Part shown: positions 1 to 10,588 of the stretch, piece after piece
Numbering within the stretch: position 1 is the stretch's first letter
Layout: each line of letters begins with the position of its first letter
DNA from: Zhongshania aliphaticivorans
GTDB taxonomy: Bacteria; Pseudomonadota; Gammaproteobacteria; Pseudomonadales; Spongiibacteraceae
Direction: 5' to 3'
DNA length: 64,000 nt
Assembly: GCF_902705875.1 (NCBI RefSeq)
Contig: NZ_CACSIK010000001.1
Span: 2,125,632 to 2,189,631 of the forward strand
Notes under the pieces: generated by a model
Told to the model about the DNA's origin: nothing
Database searches by the model: none
The model's input: the letters and a program-made list of their open reading frames with translations, nothing else
Translations under genes and position numbers: made by a program

Positions 1-102
1 AATTACTGAGGCAGCCACCTGAGCAGATATTGGCAGCAACACACTCCCTAAGGCCATCACCATAAGCAGACGATTCAAAATACCCTTTATATGACTGTTC
101 AA
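1..102 (-). CDS. Exported protein, N-terminal fragment (runs off left edge)
   Basis: Only the first 34 codons are visible. A TTG start at 102 has a GGAG Shine-Dalgarno seven bases upstream, and the reading frame stays open to the window edge. The translation has a short basic start (N-S-H-I-K..N-R), a hydrophobic stretch (LLMVMALGSVLLPI) and a likely cleavage region S-A-Q-V-A-A, which is a typical Sec signal peptide. In Pseudomonas the genes after rplS include xerD and dsbC, so a DsbC-like periplasmic disulfide isomerase is a reasonable guess, but no diagnostic residues of the mature protein are visible. The terminator between this gene and rplS suggests separate transcription. Confidence 0.5.
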   Translation of the reverse strand, partial: MNSHIKGILNRLLMVMALGSVLLPISAQVAASVI

Positions 103-343
103 ATAACTTCTCCAAATTCAACCAATACTAATCATTCAATTATGAACGATTATATTACGACAAGTTTCGTCTACCCTAAAATTTAGGCAAAAAAACACGA
201 CCTATCACAAATCTACACGACCATTATTTCAGCAAGAATCTTGTTTGGAAAGAAACAAGTGACAAAGCGCTTTAGCTAAATTAAACAAAGCCCACTCACA
301 AAGCTACAACTTAAAGAGTCTCTCGCCTTTGTACCCTAAAAAC

Positions 344-372
344 AAAAAAGGCAGCCAGAGGCTGCCTTTTTT
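344..372 (-). terminator. Rho-independent terminator of the rpsP-rplS operon
   Basis: The stem is GGCAGCC / GGCTGCC with an AGA loop, flanked by an A-run on one side and a T-run on the other. It lies just after the rplS stop codon. The A- and T-runs extend the stem and make it usable in both directions. Confidence 0.85.
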
Positions 373-387
373 GAAACCAAGAAAAAC

Positions 388-750
388 TTACGCTTTTGCG
401 CCCAGCTTTTCTTTAATACGCGCTGCACGACCGCTAAGTTCACGCAAGTAGTACAGTTTAGCTTGACGAACATCACCACGACGTTTTACTTGAATACTGT
501 CAATCAATGGGCTGTAAGTTTGAAAAGTACGCTCAACACCCACACCGTGAGAGATTTTACGCACGGTAAAAGCAGAGTTAAGGGCGCGATTACGAATACC
601 GATAACAACACCTTCGAAAGCCTGAAGACGCTCGCGAGTGCCCTCTTTCACCTTCACCTGAACGACAACAGTGTCACCGGGGCTGAAGTCCGGCAGTTCT
701 TTGGTGGCCTGCTCTGCTTCCAGTTCGGCAATAATTTTGTTGGTGCTCAT
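388..750 (-). CDS. rplS: 50S ribosomal protein L19
   Basis: 120 aa, the normal length for bacterial L19. The protein sits at the 30S-50S interface and contributes to intersubunit bridges. Family motifs are clear: a [17 protein letters not shown] segment near residue 21, the GVVIGIRN segment near residue 47, and the C-terminal RAKLYYLR-type segment (here [20 protein letters not shown]). It is the last gene of the rpsP-rimM-trmD-rplS operon, 48 nt after trmD, and is followed by a strong terminator. Confidence 0.98.
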   Translation of the reverse strand: MSTNKIIAELEAEQATKELPDFSPGDTVVVQVKVKEGTRERLQAFEGVVIGIRNRALNSAFTVRKISHGVGVERTFQTYSPLIDSIQVKRRGDVRQAKLYYLRELSGRAARIKEKLGAKA

Positions 751-798
751 GGCATGCTCCTAAATTCTAAAGTTTATAGCTTCACAGCTAGATGTCAG

Positions 799-1545
799 TT
801 AATCGTCAAGCTCGCGGATAAATTCCGCAAGCAGTGTATTTTGTTCGTCGCTCAACTCTACATGTTGCAGTAAATCTCTGCGACGCAACCACGTTCGACC
901 TAGCGACTGCTTAAGGCGCCAGCGCCGTATTGCCTCATGATTCCCGCTCAACAACACACCAGGCACCGCTTTATCACGGTAATATTCTGGCCGCGTGTAA
1001 TGCGGACAATCTAACAAACCGTCGGCAAATGAGTCTTGCTCCGCCGACAAATGATGCCCTAACACACCAGGCAATAATCGACTTATCCCATCAATCATTA
1101 CCATGGCAGCAAGCTCACCACCACTTAATACGTAATCGCCGATAGACCACTCTTCGTCAACCTCGGCCTCTACCAAACGCTCGTCTACACCTTCATAGCG
1201 GCCCGCCAACAATACGAGCGATGATCGCTGGGCTAAGCCTAACAAGCCCTGCTGATCTAGTTGGCGCCCTTGTGGCGACAAATAAATAACCGTTGCCCCT
1301 GGTGCCACCGACGCTTTTGCAGCATGAATAGCCTGCTCCAACGGCGCCGTCATCATTACCATGCCGGGACCACCACCATAAGGTCGGTCATCTACCGTTT
1401 GGTGTCGATCCGTGGTGAAATCTCGAGGATTACAGCACGAAACATTCAACAAACCTTTTTGAACTGCGCGACCCGTTACACCGTAATCGCTCACTGCGGC
1501 AAACATCTCGGGAAATAAACTAACCACCGATATGTCCAAAAACAC
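799..1545 (-). CDS. trmD: tRNA (guanine37-N1)-methyltransferase
   Basis: 248 aa SPOUT-class methyltransferase that uses S-adenosylmethionine to make m1G37 in tRNAs reading CUN, CCN and CGG, which prevents +1 frameshifting. Visible hallmarks are the N-terminal SLFPEMF, the GGGPGMVM loop, [13 protein letters not shown], and the trefoil-knot motif [13 protein letters not shown] around residues 132-144. The C-terminal domain, which binds the anticodon arm, is complete. It is the third gene of the S16 operon, 21 nt after rimM. Confidence 0.98.
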   Translation of the reverse strand: MFLDISVVSLFPEMFAAVSDYGVTGRAVQKGLLNVSCCNPRDFTTDRHQTVDDRPYGGGPGMVMMTAPLEQAIHAAKASVAPGATVIYLSPQGRQLDQQGLLGLAQRSSLVLLAGRYEGVDERLVEAEVDEEWSIGDYVLSGGELAAMVMIDGISRLLPGVLGHHLSAEQDSFADGLLDCPHYTRPEYYRDKAVPGVLLSGNHEAIRRWRLKQSLGRTWLRRRDLLQHVELSDEQNTLLAEFIRELDD

Positions 1546-1566
1546 CGCCTCCTTAGCCCTGTTTAA

Positions 1567-2112
1567 CTAGAACTCAGGATCCCAGTCCACCAATATCAAA
1601 CCACTTTCAAGGTTGATATCTTTAATAAATTGCTCTGGCACATAAGGAATCAACCGTTCCTTATCATCCAAACTTTCCGGACACTTACCCACCACGAGAA
1701 CATCATTCGAGCCGGTCTCAAGAAGCTGCTTCACTTCACCTAACAATACAGGCTCAGATACCGCGTAGACTGTCGCCACCTTTAATCCCACAAGCTGGTG
1801 CCAATAAAACTCACCACCCGTTAAGGCAGGTAATTGAGCTTCCGCTACAGACAGCTCTAGGCCACAGTAGGTCGCAGCAACGTCACGATCATCGACGCCC
1901 TTCAAATGACCGACAATCCCCTTACCATGGGCCTTGCATTCATCAAACTCTGCTCGCTGCCATTTTCCAGACTTGCAAAAATAGACATCACGATAATTAA
2001 AAAAATTACTCATGGGGTCAGTAAAGGAGTGCACCTTTACCCACCCTTTCACCCCGTATACTGCCGAAATCTTAGCAATTACGACCCGATTCTCCGGGGT
2101 AAACACAGCCAC
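1567..2112 (-). CDS. rimM: 16S rRNA processing / ribosome maturation factor
   Basis: 181 aa, typical of RimM. It assists maturation of the 30S head near S19. The N-terminal RimM domain carries VVIAKISAVYGVKGWVKVHSF and the C-terminal PRC-barrel carries FYWHQLVGLKV and the LIPYVPEQFIKDIN segment. The start is GTG, placed immediately after the rpsP stop codon (TAA-GTG), so translation is probably coupled to rpsP. Confidence 0.97.
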   Translation of the reverse strand: MAVFTPENRVVIAKISAVYGVKGWVKVHSFTDPMSNFFNYRDVYFCKSGKWQRAEFDECKAHGKGIVGHLKGVDDRDVAATYCGLELSVAEAQLPALTGGEFYWHQLVGLKVATVYAVSEPVLLGEVKQLLETGSNDVLVVGKCPESLDDKERLIPYVPEQFIKDINLESGLILVDWDPEF

Positions 2113-2364
2113 TTATGCCGCAGCTACCGCTGAGTCTTTAAGTAACTTTGCAACGCGATCAGATAATTGAGCGCCTTGAGCAACCCAGTGATCAACCCGC
2201 GCGTTATCAACGCGCAAACGCTCTTCATTACCACGAGCAATTGGGTTAAAGAAACCAACACGCTCAATAAAGCGTCCGTCACGTGAAGTGCGGCTGTCAG
2301 TAACTGTCAAATGATAAAATGGGCGCTTTTTAGAGCCGCCGCGTGCCAAACGAATAGTGACCAT
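2113..2364 (-). CDS. rpsP: 30S ribosomal protein S16
   Basis: 83 aa from the ATG at 2364; the frame is open further upstream (to 2400) but the family begins [10 protein letters not shown], and AGGA lies at a suitable distance from this ATG. The S16 signature [16 protein letters not shown] and the [13 protein letters not shown] segment are present. S16 is an early-binding 30S assembly protein. It is the first gene of the operon with rimM, trmD and rplS. A perfect inverted repeat sits in the leader. Confidence 0.97.
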   Translation of the reverse strand: MVTIRLARGGSKKRPFYHLTVTDSRTSRDGRFIERVGFFNPIARGNEERLRVDNARVDHWVAQGAQLSDRVAKLLKDSAVAAA

Positions 2365-2388
2365 TCTTGTTTCATTTCCTAACATTGG

Positions 2389-2432
2389 GCAGGTTTTCAA
2401 ACCTGCTTATCGAAAAATTCGAAGCGATTATA
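2389..2432 (-). promoter_or_regulatory. Leader hairpin and candidate -10 of the rpsP operon
   Basis: A perfect inverted repeat, GCAGGTTT / AAACCTGC, spans 2389-2406 and lies about 25 nt upstream of the rpsP start codon. A TATAAT on the minus strand lies at 2427-2432, which would place transcription start near 2420 and the hairpin near the 5' end of the mRNA. I see no convincing -35, so the promoter call is tentative. Confidence 0.4.
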
Positions 2433-2669
2433 TGACCAAGGCCATAAAGGCGCGGAATTATAAGGGAAATAGATGATATATGAAACACTTAGCGCACTTT
2501 TTCTTAGCGAATCGCGCCGATTTCACAGACCTCCAAGAAAATGCTCAATCTCTACAAAACCAAGCACCAAGGATAGCCTTTAATATCATCCAGTTAATTG
2601 GAAAAGCTAATGTACCTCCACATTACAGAGGCGGTACTGATACCCACCCCTGCAATGCAAAAGCACTCA

Positions 2670-4043
2670 TTACATTCCAGGGAAACGCCCACCACCAGGT
2701 GGCATCATCCCACCCATACCTCGCATCATATTTGCCATCCCACCTTTTTGGCCCATCTTTTTCATCATCTTAGCCATTTGCTTATGTTGCTTTAGCAAGC
2801 GGTTTAAATCTTGAATTTCAGTACCTGAACCATTTGTGATGCGACGCTTACGTGAGCCATTTAGCAAATCAGGATTACGTCGTTCAGCAGGCGTCATGGA
2901 ATTAATAATAGCCTCCATACGAGTAAACATCTTGTTATCCATTTGGCTCTGAGCCATTTGCGCCATATTGCCCACTCCCGGCAATTTGTCTAGCAACCCC
3001 TTCATGCCACCCATATTTTGCATTTGCTGCAACTGATCGCGCAGATCTTCTAAATCAAACTTTTTGCCCTTCTTGAGCTTTTTAGCCAGTTTTTCAGCTT
3101 TATCTTTATCAAGCTTAGATTCAGCCTCGTCAATAAGTGACAGCACGTCACCCATACCCAAAATACGCGACGCAATACGGTCAGGATAAAACGGATCAAG
3201 CGCATCCGTTTTTTCACCAACGCCAATAAATTTAATTGGCTTACCAGTAATATGACGAACAGACAATGCTGCACCGCCTCGGCTATCCGCATCTGCCTTG
3301 GTTAATATAACACCGGTTAGCGGCAGCGCTTCACCAAAAGCCTTTGCGGTATTAGCCGCGTCCTGCCCTGTCATTGCATCAACAACAAATAAGGTTTCTA
3401 TAGGTTTAATCGCCGCATGTAGATCCTTTATCTCGGTCATCATGTCAGCATCAATATGCAAACGACCCGCAGTATCGACAATAACCACATCATAAAAGCG
3501 TAATTTCGCCTCAGCGATGGCGGCATTCGCAATATCAACAGGCTTCTGCTCTATATTACTGGGGAAAAAGCCCGCACCTATATCTGCCGCCAATGTCTCA
3601 AGCTGCTTGATAGCGGCAGGGCGATAAATATCGGCACTAACAACCAACACTTTCTTTTTTTGCTTTTCTTGGAGAAATTTCGCCAATTTAGCAACAGAGG
3701 TGGTTTTACCTGCACCTTGCAAACCAGCCATTAACATCACAGCAGGCGGCTGCGTCGCCAAATTTAAGGTCTCATTTTGAGTACCCATAATTCGCTCCAG
3801 CTCCTGCTGGACGATTTTAATAAACATTTGCCCCGGACTTAAACTCTTGCTGACCTCTTGCCCGACAGCCCTAGCCTTTACCGCATCAACAAAATCTTTA
3901 ACAACCGGCAGCGCCACATCCGCCTCTAGCAAGGCCATACGCACATCACGCATCGCATCGGCGATATTATCCTCACTCAACCGCGCCTGTCCGGTAACAT
4001 GGCGTAAGGTCTGGGATAGACGTTCGGTTAAATTCTCAAACAT
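2670..4043 (-). CDS. ffh: Signal recognition particle protein Ffh (SRP54)
   Basis: 457 aa from the ATG at 4043; an in-frame TTG two codons upstream is less likely because the family starts MFENL. Ffh binds 4.5S RNA and the signal sequences of nascent inner-membrane proteins and delivers them to FtsY. The order is a helical N domain (1-95), a G domain with P-loop GLQGAGKTT near residue 108, DTAGR and the TKADADSRGG guanine-specificity region, then a methionine-rich M domain (PGVGNMAQMAQSQMDNK onward) ending in a Met/Gly-rich tail. It is divergent from ypjD, as in many gammaproteobacteria. Confidence 0.98.
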   Translation of the reverse strand: MFENLTERLSQTLRHVTGQARLSEDNIADAMRDVRMALLEADVALPVVKDFVDAVKARAVGQEVSKSLSPGQMFIKIVQQELERIMGTQNETLNLATQPPAVMLMAGLQGAGKTTSVAKLAKFLQEKQKKKVLVVSADIYRPAAIKQLETLAADIGAGFFPSNIEQKPVDIANAAIAEAKLRFYDVVIVDTAGRLHIDADMMTEIKDLHAAIKPIETLFVVDAMTGQDAANTAKAFGEALPLTGVILTKADADSRGGAALSVRHITGKPIKFIGVGEKTDALDPFYPDRIASRILGMGDVLSLIDEAESKLDKDKAEKLAKKLKKGKKFDLEDLRDQLQQMQNMGGMKGLLDKLPGVGNMAQMAQSQMDNKMFTRMEAIINSMTPAERRNPDLLNGSRKRRITNGSGTEIQDLNRLLKQHKQMAKMMKKMGQKGGMANMMRGMGGMMPPGGGRFPGM

Positions 4044-4241
4044 GCGCAAACTCTCTGAAATCTATAAGTGATTAAGATGAAAATACGGTTCGTGTCGACA
4101 TACTATTACGAACCCGCTTACAATCTGGACGCTGAGCACAACAAATCAAGGTATGCTCAAAACAATGCAGCAGTATAACTGAGTCATCATCCATACCCAA
4201 CGCTCAGTACACACAAACGGATATAACGGCCACACTAACCA

Positions 4242-5024
4242 ATGAATTTATACACTAGCATCGCAGCCATTATTTTCTACGCCATTGCAACCAGCATGCA
4301 ATACCGAGCGCTGAATCGCCACTTAAGTAAAGCCAGCCTCATGACGGGGCTCGCTGCCTCACTCTGCCACGCAATGGCCGCCTTTACCGCGATTAACACC
4401 GAAAACGGCATGGATTTAGGTGTTATCCAAGTACTATCGCTTATCACTTGGTTAATCTGCCTTATTATACTTTTCGCTAGCATGCACAGACCGCTTCACA
4501 GCCTGCTTATTCCTTTATTCCCTCTAGCTGCCATCAGTCTAATAGCAGAAATATTTATCCCTGAGCGCCAGCAATTACTGCAACATCAGCCATTAGGCGT
4601 GCTTTGCCATATTCTACTCTCTATTTTGGCTTACAGCGTGCTAACCATCGCCGCCACTCAGGCAATAGTGCTTGCACTTCAAGACAGAATGCTGCGCGAA
4701 CACCACTTAAAGGGCCTCCCCAGTATTTTACCGCCCTTACAAACCATGGAAGCCATGTTGTTCGAATTAATTTGGGCTGGCTTTCTATTGCTAACCTTAG
4801 CAATTGTAACCGGGGGAATTTACGTTGATGACCTACTTGCCCAGCACTTAATCCACAAGACCGTTTTTTCAGTACTATCTTGGGTGTTACTGGCCATTCT
4901 ACTTTGCGGTCGTGTAGCGCTGGGGTGGCGTGGAAAAGTAGCAATCCGCTGGACGCTTTGGGCGTTTGCCTGCTTATTACTGGGTTATCTCGGTACTAAA
5001 ATCGCACTATCAATTATTGTGTAA
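4242..5024 (+). CDS. ypjD: Inner-membrane cytochrome c assembly (CcsA/YpjD) family protein
   Basis: 260 aa, almost entirely hydrophobic, with about eight predicted membrane segments. It matches the YpjD group of the CcmC/CcsA-like PF01578 family. The position between divergent ffh and a downstream corB-type gene is the conserved gammaproteobacterial arrangement (ffh / ypjD / yfjD). The tryptophan-rich WWD heme motif of true CcsA is not obvious, so a direct cytochrome c maturation role should not be assumed. The starting ATG follows a 190-nt divergent intergenic region. Confidence 0.85.
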   Translation: MNLYTSIAAIIFYAIATSMQYRALNRHLSKASLMTGLAASLCHAMAAFTAINTENGMDLGVIQVLSLITWLICLIILFASMHRPLHSLLIPLFPLAAISLIAEIFIPERQQLLQHQPLGVLCHILLSILAYSVLTIAATQAIVLALQDRMLREHHLKGLPSILPPLQTMEAMLFELIWAGFLLLTLAIVTGGIYVDDLLAQHLIHKTVFSVLSWVLLAILLCGRVALGWRGKVAIRWTLWAFACLLLGYLGTKIALSIIV

Positions 5025-5103
5025 TATACCAGTAGTCAATATTACGCTTGTCGCAGCCTCGTTTTTTAGTCAAGATTAGCGCTTATTTTAGCAACTATGG
5101 GTT

Positions 5104-6381
5104 TTGGGCTTTTTGAACGAGGCACCGCTGGGTCTTCTTTTTGGTATTTTAGCTACATTAATTGTCCTGTCCGGTTTTTTCTCTGGGTCAGAAACTGGCA
5201 TGATGTCCCTTAATCGATATCGCCTTCGTCACCGCGCAAAGTCTGGCCATCGCGGGGCAAAGCGCGCCTCTAAACTGCTGGAGCAACCAGACAGTCTAAT
5301 CAGCACCATTCTCATTGGTAATAATTTAGTTAACAATTTAGCTGCCGCGATTGCGACGATTCTCGCCATTAGACTGTATGGTGATAATGCGGTAGTACCA
5401 GCGTCGATACTCCTTACCCTAGTCTTCCTCATCTTTGCTGAAATCATCCCCAAAACCATCGCGGCCTATAAATCAGAAGCTGTGGCCTACACTGTTAGCC
5501 ACGTGTTACTGCCGTTAAAGTCAATTATGTTTCCCGTTATTTGGCTAGTCAGCCACGTCACACAGTTTGTACTTAAGCTTACGCGAATAGAAAAAAATGA
5601 TGGATCGGAGCATATTGGCCTAGATGAGCTTCGTACCATTGTTGGCGAAGCTGGGCACTTAATTCCCAAGCATCATAAGGGGATGTTAATGAACATCCTC
5701 GACCTCGAACAAGTTACCGTGGATGACATTATGATTCCCCGTAATGAGGTTTTCGGCATTGACGCCGACGCCGATACCGACACTATTATTCGCAAATTAC
5801 GAGATGCCGAATTCACACGAATTCCGGTATACCAAAATGATATCGACAACATCGTCGGCATTTTGCATCAACGCGATATCATTAGCAGTGTTGACGCTCA
5901 GGGCCGCGTTCAACGCGATGCATTAATGCAGGCGGTTAGGACTCCTTATTTTATACCGGAAGGCACACCACTCAATACCCAGCTTTTTAATTTTCAAAAG
6001 CAAAAACGCCGGCTTGGTATTGTTGTAGATGAATACGGCGTTATGCAGGGCATCGTTACCCTAGAAGATTTACTTGAAGAAATTGTCGGTGAATTTACCT
6101 CTAATCTCAGCACAAACCCTGAAGACATCATCCATCAATCTGATGGTAGCTACCTTGTCGATGGCACCACAACGATTCGCGATATTAATAAAAGCATGAA
6201 ATGGGACCTGCCAACCGATGGCCCCAAAACACTGAACGGCCTGCTATTAGAAAAGCTTGAATCATTCCCCGAAGGGTCGGTAGGCCTTACCATCAATCAA
6301 TATAACTTTGAAATTTTAGAGATGAAAGGGAATCTAATTCAGTCCGTACGTGCCTACAGCAAAGCAAAAAGCCGGCGCTAA
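5104..6381 (+). CDS. CorB/HlyC-type CNNM domain protein with CBS pair
   Basis: About 425 aa. An N-terminal DUF21/CNNM membrane domain carries the GFFSGSETGMMSLNRYRLRH motif near residues 23-43 and the SLISTILIGNNLVNN segment. A CBS pair follows (MIPRNEVFGIDAD..., RRLGIVVDEYGVMQGIVTLEDLLEEIVGE), then a C-terminal CorC_HlyC FAD-like domain. Members (E. coli YfjD/CorB) are linked to Mg2+/Co2+ efflux. The start is uncertain: TTG codons occur at 5104 and 5113, both with poor Shine-Dalgarno, and no in-frame ATG lies nearby. Confidence 0.93.
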   Translation: MGFLNEAPLGLLFGILATLIVLSGFFSGSETGMMSLNRYRLRHRAKSGHRGAKRASKLLEQPDSLISTILIGNNLVNNLAAAIATILAIRLYGDNAVVPASILLTLVFLIFAEIIPKTIAAYKSEAVAYTVSHVLLPLKSIMFPVIWLVSHVTQFVLKLTRIEKNDGSEHIGLDELRTIVGEAGHLIPKHHKGMLMNILDLEQVTVDDIMIPRNEVFGIDADADTDTIIRKLRDAEFTRIPVYQNDIDNIVGILHQRDIISSVDAQGRVQRDALMQAVRTPYFIPEGTPLNTQLFNFQKQKRRLGIVVDEYGVMQGIVTLEDLLEEIVGEFTSNLSTNPEDIIHQSDGSYLVDGTTTIRDINKSMKWDLPTDGPKTLNGLLLEKLESFPEGSVGLTINQYNFEILEMKGNLIQSVRAYSKAKSRR

Positions 6382-6394
6382 TTCCGGCTTTTTT
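6366..6394 (+). terminator. Terminator overlapping the end of the CorB-type gene
   Basis: The stem AAAAAGCCGG / CCGGCTTTTT has an 8-nt loop and is followed by T residues. It includes the stop codon of the upstream gene. It also faces the convergent DUF1289 gene and could work in both directions. Confidence 0.85.
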
Positions 6395-6409
6395 GCACCA
6401 AGCCCACAA

Positions 6410-6607
6410 CTACCCGAAATCGCCATACCGGCTACGACATCGCTGGTTAGCCAGTATGATCACTTCACGTTTACGAGCGTTATCCATCTCGGACCAGTCA
6501 CCAATTTCGTTAACTGTACGATAACAGCCGGTACACACATCATCCTCATCCAAAGCACAAACGGATACACAAGGTGAGGCTACAGGCTTATCATTGACCT
6601 TATTCAC
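6410..6607 (-). CDS. DUF1289 family small cysteine protein
   Basis: 65 aa. The DUF1289 signature is complete: SPCVSVCALDEDDVCTGCYRT, with four cysteines (CxxxC...CxxC) that suggest a metal site, followed by EIGDWSEM and a basic helix ending in RCRSRYG. The GTG start overlaps the stop codon of the upstream carbonic anhydrase gene by four bases (GTGA), so the two are translationally coupled. The function of the family is not established. Confidence 0.9.
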   Translation of the reverse strand: MNKVNDKPVASPCVSVCALDEDDVCTGCYRTVNEIGDWSEMDNARKREVIILANQRCRSRYGDFG

Positions 6608-7134
6608 AGGCTATCCTGTGGCTTTAACTCTGCAGCAAAGCGATGACCATTCTCAACATAATGTGCGGCCGACAACATCAACGCCTCTTGCTCTTCCGCA
6701 CTCAAGTTGCGGCGGATTTTTGCCGGTGCGCCAAGCACCATCGAACCATCTGGTATCACCATACCCTCTGTGACCAATGCATTTGCACCAATCAAACAGC
6801 CTTTGCCAATTTTAGCGCCATTAAGCACGACCGCGTTAATCCCGATCAAACTTCCTTGGCCAATCGTACAGCCATGAAGCATCACCTTGTGACCAATAGT
6901 GACGTCTTCACCAATGTGCATTGGGTAACCCGCGTCCGTATGCAATACCGAACCATCCTGAATATTACTACGTGCCCCAACAACGATATCGTCGACATCA
7001 CCACGAATAACCACATTGAACCAAACACTCGCGTTTTCTTTTAACACCACAGAGCCAATCAAAGTGGCATTATCTGCAATAAAATGGCCACTACCTTCAA
7101 GCTGCACACGGCGCTCACCAAGCTGATATAACAT
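6604..7134 (-). CDS. Gamma-class carbonic anhydrase family protein (YrdA/PaaY-like)
   Basis: 176 aa from ATG 7134, which has an excellent AAGGGGGA Shine-Dalgarno; an upstream in-frame TTG at 7158 is rejected. The protein is a left-handed beta helix of hexapeptide repeats (IGSVVLKENASVWFNVVIRGD, VTIGHKVMLHGCTIG). The conserved zinc-ligand histidines in the VLHTD, IGHK and MLHGC segments are present, as are the R-G-D and Q-D residues (NIQDGSVLH). Most bacterial relatives have weak or untested carbonic anhydrase activity. It precedes and overlaps the DUF1289 gene. Confidence 0.93.
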   Translation of the reverse strand: MLYQLGERRVQLEGSGHFIADNATLIGSVVLKENASVWFNVVIRGDVDDIVVGARSNIQDGSVLHTDAGYPMHIGEDVTIGHKVMLHGCTIGQGSLIGINAVVLNGAKIGKGCLIGANALVTEGMVIPDGSMVLGAPAKIRRNLSAEEQEALMLSAAHYVENGHRFAAELKPQDSL

Positions 7135-7168
7135 GCATTCCCCCTTAAGAGCCCTCAATAGGCCTCGC

Positions 7169-8600
<1,432 letters not shown>

Positions 8601-8614
8601 TTAAATTCCTATCT

Positions 8615-9661
8615 CTAAACATCACTAGACGGGAACACCAACATGGCATCGCCGTAACTAAAAAATCTATATTGCTCAACAACCGCTTGCCGATATGCTG
8701 CCAACACCGCATCGCGACTTGAAAAGGCACTAATTAACATAATTAGCGTGGACTCGGGTAAATGGAAATTAGTCACAATGGCATCAACACTACGAAACTG
8801 ATAACCAGGATAGATAAATATTCGACTATCCCCCGAAAAGGCGGCTATATCTCCAGACTGAGAAGCAGACTCTAAGCTTCTGACACTGGTTGTACCCACT
8901 GCAACAACACGACCACCTCGTGCCCGTGTCGCGCGCACCTGCTCACATACCGCTTCACTCACCTCAATATATTCGGCATGCATTTGGTGATCACGAATAT
9001 CGTCTGCACGAACCGGTTGAAACGTTCCAGCGCCAACATGAAGCGTTACAAAAGCAATTTCCACCCCTTTGTCACGACATGCCTGTATTAAAGAATCAGT
9101 AAAATGCAAACCTGCTGTTGGCGCAGCAACGGCACCCGATCGAGTCGCATAAACAGTCTGATAACGCTCTCGATCATCTGCCGCATCCTCTCGCTCAATA
9201 TACGGCGGCAAAGGCATATGGCCAATCCGATCCAAGACCTCTAATACCGGCGATGCAAACTGCAATTCAAACAAAGCCCCCTGTCGCCCACCTACCGTCA
9301 CAACATCGTTACCGGCATCAACCTCCGCACTGGCACATAAATGTAACTCAGCACCGGCTCGCGGCGATTTACTTGAGCGTACATGAGCCAATACATTGTG
9401 CTCATCCACCAAGCGCTCAACCAATATTTCTATACGACCACCCGTCGCTTTAAGGCCAAATAAACGCGCAGGGATAACTCGCGTGTTATTAAAAACCAAT
9501 AAATCCCCTGCCCGCAGGTAAGAAGGTAAATCCTTAAACTGTCGATGTTCGCAGCGCTGATTTTCATCAAGCACTAACAGGCGACTACCGTCGCGTTCAG
9601 GCATAGGGTGGTATGCTATTAAGCTATCAGGAAGCTCAAAATTAAAATCGCTGCGCCGCAT
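8615..9661 (-). CDS. queA: S-adenosylmethionine:tRNA ribosyltransferase-isomerase
   Basis: 348 aa from ATG 9661. QueA transfers and isomerises the ribosyl group of SAM onto preQ1-tRNA to form epoxyqueuosine. The family blocks are complete: [20 protein letters not shown] at the N terminus, [34 protein letters not shown], the [22 protein letters not shown] core, [11 protein letters not shown], and [17 protein letters not shown] near the end. An upstream in-frame TTG is not needed. It precedes tgt by 32 nt. Confidence 0.98.
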   Translation of the reverse strand: MRRSDFNFELPDSLIAYHPMPERDGSRLLVLDENQRCEHRQFKDLPSYLRAGDLLVFNNTRVIPARLFGLKATGGRIEILVERLVDEHNVLAHVRSSKSPRAGAELHLCASAEVDAGNDVVTVGGRQGALFELQFASPVLEVLDRIGHMPLPPYIEREDAADDRERYQTVYATRSGAVAAPTAGLHFTDSLIQACRDKGVEIAFVTLHVGAGTFQPVRADDIRDHQMHAEYIEVSEAVCEQVRATRARGGRVVAVGTTSVRSLESASQSGDIAAFSGDSRIFIYPGYQFRSVDAIVTNFHLPESTLIMLISAFSSRDAVLAAYRQAVVEQYRFFSYGDAMLVFPSSDV

Positions 9662-9779
9662 AATCTCTGATTTCAACCGGAAGGGCGCAAGATTAGCGGA
9701 AAATCCCAGCAGACTCCACCAGAGCAGGTTAATCTTTAACCAGCTTTCAGCACTTTATCAAATAAAATACCGCTGTCGA

Positions 9780-9807
9780 TTGACCCCACAGAAAAGCTTG
9801 TTATAAT
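9780..9807 (+). promoter_or_regulatory. Sigma-70 promoter of tRNA-Leu
   Basis: TTGACC at 9780-9785 and a consensus TATAAT at 9802-9807 are separated by 16 nt. Transcription would start near 9814, about ten bases before the mature tRNA 5' end. Confidence 0.8.
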
Positions 9808-9823
9808 CGCGCCCCACTTACAT

Positions 9824-9908
9824 GCCAGTGTGGTGAAATTGGTAGACACGCTAGATTCAAAATCTGGTTCCCTCGGGAGTGGCGGTTCGAGTCCGCCCAC
9901 TGGTACCA
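9824..9908 (+). tRNA. tRNA-Leu (anticodon CAA)
   Basis: 85 nt with an encoded CCA. The acceptor stem GCCAGTG pairs with CACTGGT, the D arm includes TGGTGAAATTGGTAGACACG, and the anticodon loop is TTCAAAA with anticodon CAA. A long variable arm (type II tRNA) precedes the T arm, whose loop is TTCGAGT. It decodes UUG. Bases flanking the mature ends (CACTTACA at 9815-9822 and TGTAAGTG at 9909-9916) are perfectly complementary and would extend the acceptor stem in the precursor. Confidence 0.96.
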
Positions 9909-9916
9909 TGTAAGTG

Positions 9917-10588
9917 CAGCAAAAAAACCTTCCCCGTAAAAGTAGTTAACACCATTCCTCCAAGTTTTGAATATAGTGATAGTCATCTTGGACAGACACG
10001 CCTAAACAAAACTTACCTACATATATCACTCAAAACAACCTGATAGAGAGCCTAGGTTTTTGGGTCTCTTGAGTTTAATAAAATGTTGCATTTTCATCTC
10101 AATTACACCGCCCCATAACTACTCATTCAAAAGCCAATCGACAATGCTCATTTTCAATAGGTAAGCTACATCACACCAATGTCTTGCCAAGACATGCTTT
10201 CTGGACTCTTTTCCATTATTGAGCATTGATGCAATGCTGCCAGTTTCTCCCACATGATGTACGACGTAACATAGCTTTGGAAACAGATACCCCATAGAGC
10301 AGCTGGAAAATGGCCAATACTCTCAGGACTTTTTAAAACCAAACAGACCTTCCGAGCGTGGTTTTGCACCGAGAGTCAATAACTGCTTTTGCCCATCGCG
10401 ATCTCCCAGACTTCGGTAGAAAATTAAAATAAACATTAGATTATCGGCTCAAGCAGTTGAAGCTCAGCCTGCAAGGCTGAATAGCACATAACCCCTAAAC
10501 TGTTGCGCCAAGAAGCCATCAAACAAGCTTCGCCAACTAACTGACTTTATTCAATTTTATCTAATCACGTGGTATTATTCGGAATTAT
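9917..10588 (+). other. Non-coding stretch between the two tRNA genes
   Basis: About 670 bases without a convincing gene. A 67-codon frame on the minus strand (10166-10369) has no recognisable domain or good ribosome binding site. Only weak hairpins were seen, such as CAGCC/GGCTG near 10475. No integrase, attachment-site duplication or insertion-sequence ends were visible. The last 40 bases contain the likely tRNA-Arg promoter. Confidence 0.5.
10550..10578 (+). promoter_or_regulatory. Candidate promoter of tRNA-Arg
   Basis: TTCAAT at 10550-10555 and TATTAT at 10573-10578 are separated by 17 nt, placing the start a few bases upstream of the mature tRNA end at 10589. The -35 match is modest. 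Confidence 0.45.

Noticed and set aside
2480..2795. Two short plus-strand frames between rpsP and ffh
   Set aside because: They run into the Met/Gly-rich 3' end of ffh antisense and show no protein features.
10020..10080. Hairpin-like GAGAGCC...GGGTCTC region after tRNA-Leu
   Set aside because: One central mismatch and no T-run; not convincing as a terminator.
10166..10369. 67-codon frame on the minus strand between the two tRNA genes
   Set aside because: No ribosome site, no domain and a composition unlike the neighbours; treated as non-coding.
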